61,062 bases of DNA, taken from contig JBNRMV010000003.1 of NCBI GenBank assembly GCA_050309775.1, positions 1 to 61,062 of the forward strand, written 5' to 3'. A program made the position numbers and the translations under genes. This stretch comes from DTU072 sp050309775. Its GTDB lineage: Bacteria > Bacillota > Clostridia > Christensenellales > DTU072. A model generated the notes under the pieces. It was not told where the DNA came from, did not search any database, and was given only the letters and a program-made list of their open reading frames with translations. Below, piece by piece: positions 7,958 to 18,800 of the stretch (position 1 is its first letter; every line of letters starts with the position of its first letter).

Positions 7958-10624
7958 CTATTTCTTCTTTGTTATAATGTTATGCAACAGCTTATGCACT
8001 TCAACAAAAGGTATAATCAAGAATGCAAGCCCCAAACTTATGACAAGCGCAAGCGGCGGCAAAAATACCGTGCCGAATGCGCCGCGCATAAACGGCAGCA
8101 CGATAACCATTGCAAGCAGCACAGAGCCCACTATGAATGACAGATTCAGGAACTTATTTGAAAGCGGATTGCTCTTGAAAAGGCTGTCGGTCTGTGAACG
8201 CATATTGTAAGCGTGGAATAGTTGTATCATGCACAGCGTAACAAATGCCATTGTCATGGGCAGTCTATCGTCAATGTGGAAGAAGTCTTCAAGCACATAA
8301 TACCCTATGAAGAATGATGCCAAAACAAGTACAGTCTGCATTACGCCTTGTATTATGATATCCGACCCCGTCTTGCCTGCAAATAGGCTGGCGCCGGGTT
8401 TTCTGGGCGGCAGGTCCATAACATTGCTTTCCGCCTTTTCCATGCCAAGCGCTAGAGCCGGCAGTGAGTCGGTGACAAGGTTTACCCAAAGAATCATTAC
8501 CGGTGTTAAGAAATGCACATTTGACGGCATAAACAGCGTGACAATGAATAGGCAAAGCACCTCGGCAATATTTGCCGAAAGAAGGAACTGAATGGCTTTC
8601 TTAATGTTTGCAAAGACCTTTCTGCCCTCCTCAACAGCGCTGATTATGGTAGCAAAGTTGTCATCGGCAAGCACCATATCCGACGCGCCCTTGCTGACAT
8701 CTGTGCCTGTAATGCCCATGCCGATACCTATGTCGGCTTGCTTTATTGACGGAGCGTCGTTGACTCCGTCACCCGTCATGGCAACAATGTAGCCCTTTGA
8801 TTTGAATGCCTTTACAATGCGTACCTTGTTTTCGGGGCTGACGCGCGCAAAAACACGATAGTTTTCAAGATTTCTATGGAACTCTTCATCGCTTAATTTG
8901 TCAAGCTGCGCTCCTGTTATGATGAGTTGGTCCTCTTTGTCCAAAATGCCCGTCTCTCTGGCAATAGCTGCCGCAGTATCTATATGGTCGCCGGTAATCA
9001 TAATTGCCGTCATGCCTGCCTTCTTGCACACTCTTACGGCTTCCTTAACTTCGGGTCTGGGCGGGTCTATCATGCCCACCAATCCGACAAATACCATATC
9101 GCTCTCAAGCGTCTTAATGTCAAGGTCTTGTTTCTTTATGGCAACGGCAAGCACACGCAAAGCCTTTGTCGCCATGGAGTTGTTGGCTGCGGCAATGGTT
9201 GCTCTGTCCTCTTCTGTAATAGCTCTTATGGTGTCGCCGTCTTGAATGAAGCCGCATTTGCCGATAAGGATATCGGGCGCGCCTTTTATATACGCCGTTT
9301 TTCCCTCGGCTGATTCATTGACCGTACTCATCAGCTTTCTTGTGCTGTCGAAAGGTATTTCGTCTATTCTGTGATATTGTTGATTGAGCGCTACGACATC
9401 GACGCCCACCGTCTTGGCATAAGCCACAAGCGCCGTTTCAGTAGGGTCGCCCAGCAGCTGGTCGCCATTTATGACAGTGTCATTGCAAAGCACCATACCG
9501 TTTATAAGTTCCTTTACGCATTCCTCGTGGTTTTGCAATGCAAACACACCTTTTTTCAGCGTGTACAACTCTTTTACGGTCATCTGATTAAGAGTCAGTG
9601 TGCCTGTTTTGTCTGAGCAAATGATTTGGCAACAGCCCAGCGTTTCGACAGCCGGGAGATTGCGTACAATGGCTTTTCGTTCGCTCATTCGCTGAACGCC
9701 TATCGCCAACACTATTGTGACGACTGCCGGCAGTCCTTCGGGAATGGCCGCCACGGCTATGGCTACGGCGGTCATAAAGGCGTCAATGATGATATCTGCG
9801 GCAAATGAGCGGGCTTTTATGACGGCAACGGCAAATATGACGGCGGCAATAGACAGCACCATTATGCTGAGTATCTTTGCGGTCTTGGCAAGCTGCACCT
9901 GCAAAGGTGTCTGCTGCTCATCGCTTTGGCTGAGCATCTCGGCTATTTTGCCGACCTCGGTATTCATGCCTGTTGCTACTACGATGCCCTGTCCTCTGCC
10001 GTATGCCACAGCGCCGGAAGAAAACGCCATGTTATGCCTGTCGCCAAGCGGTACTTCTTCTTTTTCGATGGTGTGGATATCCTTTTCGGACGGCACCGAT
10101 TCACCCGTCAAGGCGGCTTCTTCTATTTTTAGCGAAGCGCTGGTGAGCAATCTCAAATCAGCCGGCACACTATCGCCTGCTTCCAGTATGACAATGTCGC
10201 CCACGACAATATCGCTGCTGTTTATTTTCTGCACTTCACCGCCGCGCAACACTTTGGCAAGCGGTTTGTTCATATTCTTAAGCGCCTCCAGAGCTGCTTC
10301 CGCCTTGCTCTCCTGCGCCAACCCTATAAAGGCATTTATGAGTACGATAAGAAGGATTATGCCGCTGTCAACCAGCTCGGAATACTCCTTGCGCACGATT
10401 GCGATAATTGCGCTGACGGCTGCGGCTACCAAAAGTACAATTATCATTACATCTTTCATTTGGTCAAAGAACTTGGCTATGAATGACCTTTTTTGGGCCT
10501 CTCTTAGCTCATTTTTACCGTCTTTTTCCAGCCTTGCTTTGGCTTCTTCTGCGGTCAGACCGCTTTCTGTTGTTTGCAGGGCGTCCAGTACTTTTTTGCC
10601 GGACATGTTATAATAATTTTTCAT
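7958..10624 (-). CDS. Calcium-transporting P-type ATPase (PII-A type)
   Basis: Pumps Ca2+ out of the cytoplasm at the expense of ATP. The 888-residue protein has every hallmark of the family: TGES (173-176) in the actuator domain, PEGLP (295-299) in the ion-binding fourth membrane helix, the phosphorylated Asp338 in DKTGTLT, MITGDHIDTAAAIA in the nucleotide domain and TGDGVNDAP in the hinge. VNLVTDSLPALALGMEKAE in the sixth-helix region and a C-terminal P-type ATPase membrane domain complete it. The PEGLP and NLVTD signatures place it with SERCA-like pumps and not with Mg2+ or K+ pumps. It lies in the operon with a dockerin protease; dockerin folding and many M6 proteases need external Ca2+, so a role in Ca2+ balance at the surface is possible but is inference. 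Confidence 0.92.
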   Translation of the reverse strand: MKNYYNMSGKKVLDALQTTESGLTAEEAKARLEKDGKNELREAQKRSFIAKFFDQMKDVMIIVLLVAAAVSAIIAIVRKEYSELVDSGIILLIVLINAFIGLAQESKAEAALEALKNMNKPLAKVLRGGEVQKINSSDIVVGDIVILEAGDSVPADLRLLTSASLKIEEAALTGESVPSEKDIHTIEKEEVPLGDRHNMAFSSGAVAYGRGQGIVVATGMNTEVGKIAEMLSQSDEQQTPLQVQLAKTAKILSIMVLSIAAVIFAVAVIKARSFAADIIIDAFMTAVAIAVAAIPEGLPAVVTIVLAIGVQRMSERKAIVRNLPAVETLGCCQIICSDKTGTLTLNQMTVKELYTLKKGVFALQNHEECVKELINGMVLCNDTVINGDQLLGDPTETALVAYAKTVGVDVVALNQQYHRIDEIPFDSTRKLMSTVNESAEGKTAYIKGAPDILIGKCGFIQDGDTIRAITEEDRATIAAANNSMATKALRVLAVAIKKQDLDIKTLESDMVFVGLVGMIDPPRPEVKEAVRVCKKAGMTAIMITGDHIDTAAAIARETGILDKEDQLIITGAQLDKLSDEEFHRNLENYRVFARVSPENKVRIVKAFKSKGYIVAMTGDGVNDAPSIKQADIGIGMGITGTDVSKGASDMVLADDNFATIISAVEEGRKVFANIKKAIQFLLSANIAEVLCLFIVTLFMPSNVHFLTPVMILWVNLVTDSLPALALGMEKAESNVMDLPPRKPGASLFAGKTGSDIIIQGVMQTVLVLASFFIGYYVLEDFFHIDDRLPMTMAFVTLCMIQLFHAYNMRSQTDSLFKSNPLSNKFLNLSFIVGSVLLAMVIVLPFMRGAFGTVFLPPLALVISLGLAFLIIPFVEVHKLLHNIITKKK

Positions 10625-10637
10625 TACTACTTCCTTG

Positions 10638-12083
10638 TTAGTTTTTATATTTTTTTCTTATGAGTCTTTTTGTTTTTTTCATTGCCGTCAGGTTACCTTT
10701 TTCTACTTTTGTCAATGCGTTGCGGAAAAATTTCAGCACTTCCAGTTTACCTGTTATGAAAAAAGGATTGGGGGTTTTGCTGTATGAAATTTTTTGCCTA
10801 TCTAAGATATTATAAAAATTCTGCAGTCTTGTCAAGAAACTTTGGTAATCTTGTTTATTGCTCCAACCTCTCTCGGCTACCGCCGCCAGCCTCGGATAGG
10901 TCTGTTTCCAAACGGTTTCCTCATCTTTTACATGCTCCGTCCACAGCGGCGCCTCCACCCCTATGACCTGCGGCGCAATCTCTTTGTCCATCTTATAATT
11001 ATATGTCTTTTTTAGCGGCGTCATACCGTGAGGATAGTCCAAATAAAAGCTAAAGAACGGGCTTAGTATGATTTTCCGACCTTTTGCGCTCTCTTTTCTT
11101 ACGGCTTCCTTGCCCGAACGGTTTTCTTTCCAGTATTGCACTATCATGTCGCCCGAAAGGTTTTCGCCCAACATGCCGTCGTTCCAGTTTATGACAGTTT
11201 TGCCCTTCTTATTTAGATGCTCCACCATTCTTGACATAAAATAGCCTTGCAATTGTTCCTCATCTTTTAATCCCAGCTCTGCCATTTTCTTTTGGCAGTC
11301 GGTACATTGCAGCCAGTGCAACTTAAGCGCTTCATCACCGCCCAAATGAATGTATTCATAAGGAAAAAGCTCTGCCACTTCATCAATAATATCAAAACAG
11401 AACCCATACACCTCGTCTTTTCCGCCGCAAATAATGTCGGGAGAAATGCCAAAACCTTCGCCTACATTCAGCGGCTGCTGACGGCAGGAAAATTGCGGAT
11501 AGGCGGCAAGCGCGGCTTTGAAGTGTCCCGGCATATCTATTTCGGGAATGACATCAATAAACCTCTCTGCGCAATAAGCCACAACCTCGCGGATTTCGTC
11601 CTTTGTGAAAAACCCCGACACCTCCTTGCCGTCACCTGCGGTCTGCGCTCTTTTGGAGCCAATCTCCGTCAGCAATGGATATTTGTCAATTTGTATTCTC
11701 CAGCCTTGGTCATCGGTGAGATGCCAATGAAACTTGTTGAGCTTCAGCAGCGCCATAATATCTATCTGTTTTTTTATCAGGTCCACAGAAAAAAAGTGCC
11801 TTGAACAGTCCAACATGTATCCCCTGTAAGGGAATATGGGATAATCTCTTATGCTGACAAAAGGCAAGTTGTCGCCATATTCTTCCTCAATTTGCCGCAG
11901 CGTCTGCTGCGCATAAAAAAAGCCTTGAGGCGCCGCAGCGGAGATAACAACCCCGCTTGCATCTATATCAAGCCTATACTCCTCGGCATTTGCGCCGTTG
12001 ACATTGATTTTTTTGATTTTGTAGGGTTTTTTCAAAAAACCTTCTTTAAGCGTAAGTTCTTGCGGATAGGGTATTATTTTCAT
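10638..12083 (-). CDS. Glycoside hydrolase family 20 beta-N-acetylhexosaminidase, cytoplasmic
   Basis: Removes terminal beta-linked N-acetylglucosamine or N-acetylgalactosamine from oligosaccharides. The 481-residue protein shows the GH20b N-terminal domain and the catalytic barrel starting at GYMLDCSRHFF (residues 88-98), then KFHWHLTDDQGWRI and the catalytic pair Asp250-Glu251 in HLGGDEA. No signal peptide or membrane segment is present, so it should act in the cytoplasm on imported sugars, for example from chitin, mucin or cell-wall turnover. AGGAG precedes the ATG. It lies ten bases after the cohesin-like lipoprotein and thirteen before the Ca2+ ATPase in the same operon. Confidence 0.92.
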   Translation of the reverse strand: MKIIPYPQELTLKEGFLKKPYKIKKINVNGANAEEYRLDIDASGVVISAAAPQGFFYAQQTLRQIEEEYGDNLPFVSIRDYPIFPYRGYMLDCSRHFFSVDLIKKQIDIMALLKLNKFHWHLTDDQGWRIQIDKYPLLTEIGSKRAQTAGDGKEVSGFFTKDEIREVVAYCAERFIDVIPEIDMPGHFKAALAAYPQFSCRQQPLNVGEGFGISPDIICGGKDEVYGFCFDIIDEVAELFPYEYIHLGGDEALKLHWLQCTDCQKKMAELGLKDEEQLQGYFMSRMVEHLNKKGKTVINWNDGMLGENLSGDMIVQYWKENRSGKEAVRKESAKGRKIILSPFFSFYLDYPHGMTPLKKTYNYKMDKEIAPQVIGVEAPLWTEHVKDEETVWKQTYPRLAAVAERGWSNKQDYQSFLTRLQNFYNILDRQKISYSKTPNPFFITGKLEVLKFFRNALTKVEKGNLTAMKKTKRLIRKKYKN

Positions 12084-12093
12084 TCTTTTCTCC

Positions 12094-12825
12094 TTACTTC
12101 AGCGATGCGTCGGGCAGATATATATCGCTTTCGCCAAAGCTGACATGAATATTTTTTATTTGAATATTAAATTCACCTTCTGCCTTTATGTTAAATACCA
12201 ATACCATCAAGCTGGTGTCTAAAGTGATGGGAGATGTCCCCGGCTCGGCATAATAGAGCATGTCAAAGGCTCCCGTCTTTGTGGAGACCCTGTTGCTTGT
12301 CCAGCCTGACAGCCCGTCCTCTGTTTCGCCGTTGAAGTCCAATCTTGCGGCATCATAATTGACTTCCATTTGCACCGCATATATCTCGGGTATTTCGTCT
12401 ATGTCAATGCTCAGCCGCACCTTAAATTGGCTGCCGGCTCTTTCCGATGTGAGTTTCAGGCGCGCCTTTGTGTTTATTACATAGGGGCTGGCGACGGTAT
12501 AGTTCCAGTTTGAGGTATACAGTCCTTTGTATTTAACACGCATAGTCCGCATTTCCATAGATGCCGTCGTGGTAGATGTGTCAAAGCCCTCAAGCATATC
12601 TTCGGTGACTTTTACGACCACCTCGCCTTTGTTGTCTTTTAGCGTGACTACAATATATACATTGTTGAAATCAATCTTTTCGTCAACGGCATAAGCAGTC
12701 TTGAATGAGCCGTCCCGTATTTCTATAAACTTTATTTCATCGGCTCTTATTTCCTTGCCGCCGCAGCCCGAAAGCATCACCAGCGCAAGCGCAATCAATA
12801 ATAATATAAGTGCGGCTTTTTTCAT
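12094..12825 (-). CDS. Lipoprotein with Ig-like and cohesin-like domains
   Basis: A 243-residue exported lipoprotein. The signal peptide ends in LSGC, so Cys21 would be lipidated and the protein anchored to the membrane. Residues about 27-112 form an Ig-like module of the bacterial group 3 type (pattern YAVDEKIDF, then EDMLEGFDTS, then VKYKG), the same type that is repeated in the neighbouring protease. Residues about 120-243 look like a cohesin: an FKVRLSIDIDEIPEIYAV strand, VNYDAARLDF, and a late LVFNIKAEGEFNIQI strand. Its ATG overlaps the stop of the M6 protease gene (ATGA), so both are made together. Since that protease ends in a dockerin, I infer that this lipoprotein tethers it to the cell. 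The cohesin call rests on pattern only; a cohesin-fold domain that does not bind dockerin is the alternative. Confidence 0.7.
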   Translation of the reverse strand: MKKAALILLLIALALVMLSGCGGKEIRADEIKFIEIRDGSFKTAYAVDEKIDFNNVYIVVTLKDNKGEVVVKVTEDMLEGFDTSTTTASMEMRTMRVKYKGLYTSNWNYTVASPYVINTKARLKLTSERAGSQFKVRLSIDIDEIPEIYAVQMEVNYDAARLDFNGETEDGLSGWTSNRVSTKTGAFDMLYYAEPGTSPITLDTSLMVLVFNIKAEGEFNIQIKNIHVSFGESDIYLPDASLK

Positions 12826-15800
12826 TGTGCAGTACCCCTTTGTTGCTCTTCAGCCTTCTTTACCCAGTTCACAAAGTCAGACAAAGTATATTCCCTGTCG
12901 GAATCATAATCTGCATAGAACAAGGCGCTGTCCGTGCCCAGGAGCAAGGTTTGTCCCAGCATGGGCAGGTCATTCTCGTCAAATATGCCGTCTGCGTTGG
13001 CATCGCCCTTGACATAAACACTGAATATTTCTAATAAGGCGCCCTCGGAATTCTTTATTTCCACTTTGATAGCCGAAGATATAAAGACATTCTGGTTTGT
13101 CGCTAAATCCAAATAATTGTCCCCGGCCTTGTAATAAACCGTTCCGTAGCTGGACACCATATTGCTGAAAGTGGCAAGAGTGGCACTGTTCTCCAGCAGT
13201 ACTCTTGTATTGTTGCGATCAACTTTTATGCCGCTTGTTCCTTCTTTTGCCTCAAGCATTATGCTGGTGGCCTTGTCTTTTACAAATACTATAAAACTTG
13301 CCGACACATTGTATTGCGGTATGGTCAATGTAATCATCTGTCCGCCCTTTGTTTGCGGCGTGGGGTCATAACCGGAGAGATAATTTCTGTACGCTTGCAA
13401 AGATTCTATCTTGCGCTTGCCTGTCTGTGTGGTAATGGTCAGCACGCCGCCCTCAAGGCTGAGCGTCTCACCGTATTCATAATATTTCTTTGTCGGCGCT
13501 TTTATGGTAATCTCTCTCGGCGCGTCAATTATCTCTACAATGAGAGCCGTACTATAAGTTCCCCAATATATGATATTGACTACCTGTTCTTGCCCAATCA
13601 GCGATTTGTCAAAATTGCTGACGAACTCATCGGTTATTTGCGTTCTGTCGCCGTTTTCATAAACGCAAATGAGAATTATGTCCAAATCTTCGCCAACGGT
13701 GTATAGCGTCTTTGAAAGTTCTCTGTTGACTTCAATGCGTTTTATGCGGTTGCGCACTTCAAAGGCATATTCCCAATAGTCGCCGGTCAAATCAAAAGTA
13801 ATGGTAACAACCTGTATACCTATTATGTTTTTGTCAAAGCCCGTTACGGAGAACTTGTCGGGCGCATACGGCACCACCTCAGTATCGCCTTTTTTGAAAC
13901 GCAATATAATACTGAAATCTGACAAATCAATTTCTTCATGTATTTGATAAGTCGTACGCGGCGTGCTGACTACACTTATGCTGTCAATGGCGTTCAGCAC
14001 GGTGACATTTATGGTATAAGTATGTATGCCCATATATTTTATGGTGACTTGCTGCAAGCCCTCTTGGTACGGATTGTAGTTCATTGCCTCCCAACCGTCT
14101 GTTATAACCAAATCGGCGCCGCTTGCCATGGTTTTGTAAACCGTCACTTGCAGAGGCTGACCGTAAATTGCGCTGACATTCAGGTGCTGAGTATATATCC
14201 TGGTGACATAATCCTGGAAAATGATGTCCTTTGTGGCGGTAATGCCCAGCAGCGTAAAGCTGACAGTCTGCGTAGTCAAAAGCGTGTTGTCAATGCCCAG
14301 TCTGGCATCGGCAATTTTTATACGGTATGTGGCGGCGCTGTCGGTGGTAATCTCCAACATCAGGTCTGTGTTTTCGCCATAGAGGAATTGGCTGCTGCCG
14401 ACAAATACAAGCGAATTTATGCTGCCCAGCCCGAGAACTTTCAGGTCGTTATCATAATATTTTCGGTTGTGCTGAATGACATTGTTGAGTCTTTCAAGCA
14501 CTTTTATTTCCATGCTGACTTTTGCATAGCCTTCGGAATCTCCGACGCTGACTTCTCCGAAAACAAGAATTATGTTGGCAAACATTTGTTTTTCGCCGTC
14601 ATAACCGACATCAATAACCGCTCCGCCGGTAAATGTTACACGCACCGTTATGGAGCTGTCGACAGATTTTGTTCTGTCGTATACGGCGGCATCTTCAAGC
14701 ATCATGGAGGTTATTTCAACTTGAGCAATGGAATCCTGAACTTCAATATTCAGCGTAGGGTAGAATGTCAAAGGAATGTCAAAATCAGGGTTGTCATACC
14801 TTATTTTTATTATTTGCTCGCCCAGCATATATTTGTCGTAGTTTTCGATAGTAATGACGGAGTCTACGCCTTCCTCAATCTCGTCCTTTTGTTGTATGTC
14901 CTCAATTATGTCTATGCCCGACTTCATATTGACAATCAATCTGCCGTTGCCAAAAATGTCCTCGCCGTACTTAAAAATCGTCTTGTCCATTTCTGCCGTA
15001 AGCCCGATGACCTTGTCAAATACTGTTATTTCATATGACAGATAAAAAATGTTTGTTATGCCTGCCTGTTCGGCTATTCTGTCGGTATACTTCAAGGTGA
15101 CCGTGGTGGCGGCAAGTATGTTGGTATCGGCAAAAACCTCCAGCGTGCCGTTGCTGAACAGGTTGGACATAGTATCGGTCTGTTTTTCGCCATAGGCTCT
15201 GGTTATTTCTATCCAGCCGCCCGTAAGGTCAATGTCATCGCCATAGTCGTATACCGTCTTCATGTTTGCCATATTGCTTATTGTCACGCCTTTTACGGTA
15301 TTTACGACGGTAATGGGGAAAGTCAAAGTGCCATTACTCTCTTTCAGCGTTATTTCCCTGACGCCAAGTTGTGAAGTAGCCGTATCAAAGCCGACTATCA
15401 TTTCGGGCGTGACTGCAGTAACAAAATTTCTGCCGCTGTCCAGAGTTACGCTGATTTTGCCGCCCAGCAAGTCAAGTCTTTCGTTGTACCCGTATGTCTT
15501 TTTCGTCGGAGCAGACAACAGGCTGAGCGACTGCACAGTGTCATACACATGGACTGTCACGCTTGCCGTATACTGTCCGCCGTCACTTTTTCGGACGGTT
15601 GCCGTAATAATAGCGTCGCCCACCGCAATGCCCGTTACATAACCTTGCGAATCCACCGTAGCAATGCTCGGCAGGTTTGAAGAATATGAAATGTTCTCCG
15701 CCTTTCTGTCCGTTGCGTTGTAGGCATTGAAAACAAGGTTGGTTCTCTTTGTTTTGCCGACTGCTACGCCAAATGTTGAGGCTATGAACTTTACTTCCGT

Positions 15801-18800
15801 CAAAGGCACTTCGGGAAGCTCGTCAACTGACGGCAGTACAAGCCTGCTGTCATTGTTTCGTCCGACTCCGGATATGGTGCCGTCAAAATTTATGGCTATG
15901 GTATGCTCGCCGCCGGCGGCTATTCTGCCGACTTGCGTCATGCTCTGCACAGAAGATTGCGCAAAAGAATTGTTGCCTACGGCATATACCCTGCCATTGT
16001 TGTCAACGGCAACTATGTGGTCGGCGCTGGCGCTTATGGCAACAATGTCATACCACTGCGACACCGCCGACATGTTCTCAATATAAGGTGAATATCCGGC
16101 ATAAAGCAGTGTGCCGTCTTCCGAAAGTCCAAGGGTGAACCCCTCCTGCGCCACTACCTGAAGTATGTTTCTCCAGTTGCTTACGCCCAACTGCCCTCTG
16201 CTGTTGTTGCCGTATGCCTCAAGCAATCCCGCCTCATTTTTTATGACGGTATGCGTCGGGCTGGCGCTGACTTCCGCCACGCCTGTAAGACCGGCAACGG
16301 CAGAAACCTGTCTGAAATTGTTGTCACCGACGGCAAACACAACGCCGTCATTATTTATTCCTATAATAGTGCGGCTGCTGACATCAATGTATTTCATATT
16401 TGTCCAGTTCTCTGCGCCCAGTCCTTGCAGCTCTCCTGCGACAAATACATTGCCGTTTGGCGCAATGCCTACGGTGGTATTCCCGCCGGCGGCAATAAAC
16501 TTTATGTTGCCCCACATGTTTACATTGAGCTGACCTTTATTGTTTGAGCCGGAGGCTGTTACCGTACCGTTGTTGTCCAATATTACGCTGTGGCTGTCGC
16601 CTGCAGCAATCATAGCTTTTGATTGGTAGGGCGCCACGACTGTGATATTTATCTTTACATTCAGCGCCGAACCCCTGTGTGTGGCGTCTATGACTGTGAC
16701 GCCGGCGGCTTTTGCAGTAATCACCCCTTCATCAGTCACTTCGGCAACGGCGGTGTCGCTGGATGTGTAAGTTATTTTCTTATAAGTCGAATTCTGAGGC
16801 AGCGTCAGCACATTCAGCTGATAACTCTCCCCTATCTTCATGATTTTTTGCGCAAACGGCGCAAGCAATGAAGTTACCTCTACATAGTCGTTGTTGTAAT
16901 AAATGAGATTTTGTGAAATGTTGTTGGTCAGATTGGTATTTGCGCCGGCAAAAAATACTATGCCGTCCTCTCTGAGCATTACCGACTGATAAAATCCTGC
17001 GGCTATGTCTATGATGTCATAATACTGTGACACCTCGCAGTTGCCCTCGCGGTTTTTGCCTACGGCAAATACTCTGCCTTTGCTATCAAGCGCCAGCAGA
17101 TGCTCGTCTCCGGCGGCAATTTTTACTATATTGCGCCAGTTTGCTGCTTGCTGTTTGTTTTCTAATTCGCCCGCAATAATTACCGTGCCGTTTTTTGTCA
17201 GTCCTGCGGTAAAGTTGTCGCCGCAAGCAACGGCAGTGATATTTTCCCATGTCCCGACGGCAAGCGTCTCAGTCCCCGAACCCAAAGCCACGGCTCTGCC
17301 ATTGGATTTGACACCGGCAATATGGCTCTTTCCGGCGGATATATCGACGATATCCGTCCATTCCGAAACGCCTGCTGCGGCTGTGCTGCCGGCATAAAAG
17401 ACTCTGCCCATTAAGTCAAGTCCGTATGAGGTGTATTCTCCGGCGGCAACTTTTATTATGTTGCTCCAAGAGCCGACATTGTGTTCGTTTTGTTCCAGAC
17501 TGCCAAAATGCGTAACTTTCAAATCGCTTTTTAGTACCAACATGTGGTATGCGCCTGCCGAAACGGCTATGACATCGGTAATTTCTGTCGGCAAACTGTT
17601 GATGTCAATAGAAGAAATCAATGCCTTTCCGTCACTTTGTACTCCTATTGTCATTCTTAAGGATGCCGAAACAGAAGGTTTGAAGACAATGTTTGTCATC
17701 TGCACCGATTGCCACGAAGCCTCGGATTGACTGATTGTGTAGGAGCCAAGCAGAATTATGTCATTGTCGCTGTCAACAACATACAATTCCATCTTTGACG
17801 GCTCGTCAAAGCTCAGCCAATCGCTGTCATAAAATACCGAGGACAAATTGCTGTTGCCCTTGTTGTTTATGACAAATCGCAATGCAAAGGTGCGCAGATT
17901 CTGATTGTAGGATACTGCAAACTTTGCCTTGTCAAGCCTTATGTCGGCGGTCTTTCTGTTGTCTACTGTTTTGAGCTGTACGACAATGCTGTTCAGGTTG
18001 CTCAACGCTATGCCGCTTGCCACATCCATGTCCGCATAAACGCCGCTGAATTGGCTGTTATTTTTTAGCGCGGCGTTTTTCAAAGAAATCTTGTTTGTAA
18101 AATAATCGTCGTCAACGCTGTTGCCGCCGGCAAGTCTTACTTCAAATACTATCTCGTCATCGTTTATGGAAAGAGCGTTTATTACTATGCCGCTGTTCTG
18201 CCCGTCCGTAAAATAAATGGTTGTCGGGTCATAGCTTGATACTGGTTTTTCTTGCAGACTGGCGCCCAGCGAAGAAAAGTCGGGATTGCTTGGCGACAAA
18301 AAGGCTTTGTTGAGATTTGCCAAAGAATTATTTGCTTCCGTGCCGGTTGTTATTGCTCTCGGACGGAATATGTATAATTCGTCGGGGTTGTTCCTGTCAT
18401 TCTTTTTCGCAAGGCTGTTTCCCGTTATGCCCTGTTTTATTCTGTACACGATAAGCCCCGACCCGGGCAGTGATGAGTCATATCCGGTTATGTTGTTGTT
18501 GCGATATTCCACCATGAAATACTCGTTTGGTCTTGCTGCATTGTTTATGCGGTATGCCACCAAGTCGCCGGAGGAGGCAACCGTCGTAGGTTTAAGGGAA
18601 TATACCCCGTTATAATCAATTACGCCTATTTGGTTTTCGCTGATTACCTGCAAATACTTATAGCGCATATGCGTCGTCATAAACTGCGGATTGTCTGCCT
18701 CAAAGTGCATCAAATCCCAGTTGCCGACTGCCACATGCGGGTCGTCATAGTGATAAAGGTCGGGCACGCCCAACACATGCGCAAATTCGTGCGCCAACAA

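Noticed and set aside
13938..15038. Plus-strand open frame of 366 codons opposite the M6 protease gene
   Set aside because: It is an antisense shadow of the Ig-like repeats, with no ribosome binding site and a cysteine-, histidine- and tyrosine-rich composition unlike real proteins here.
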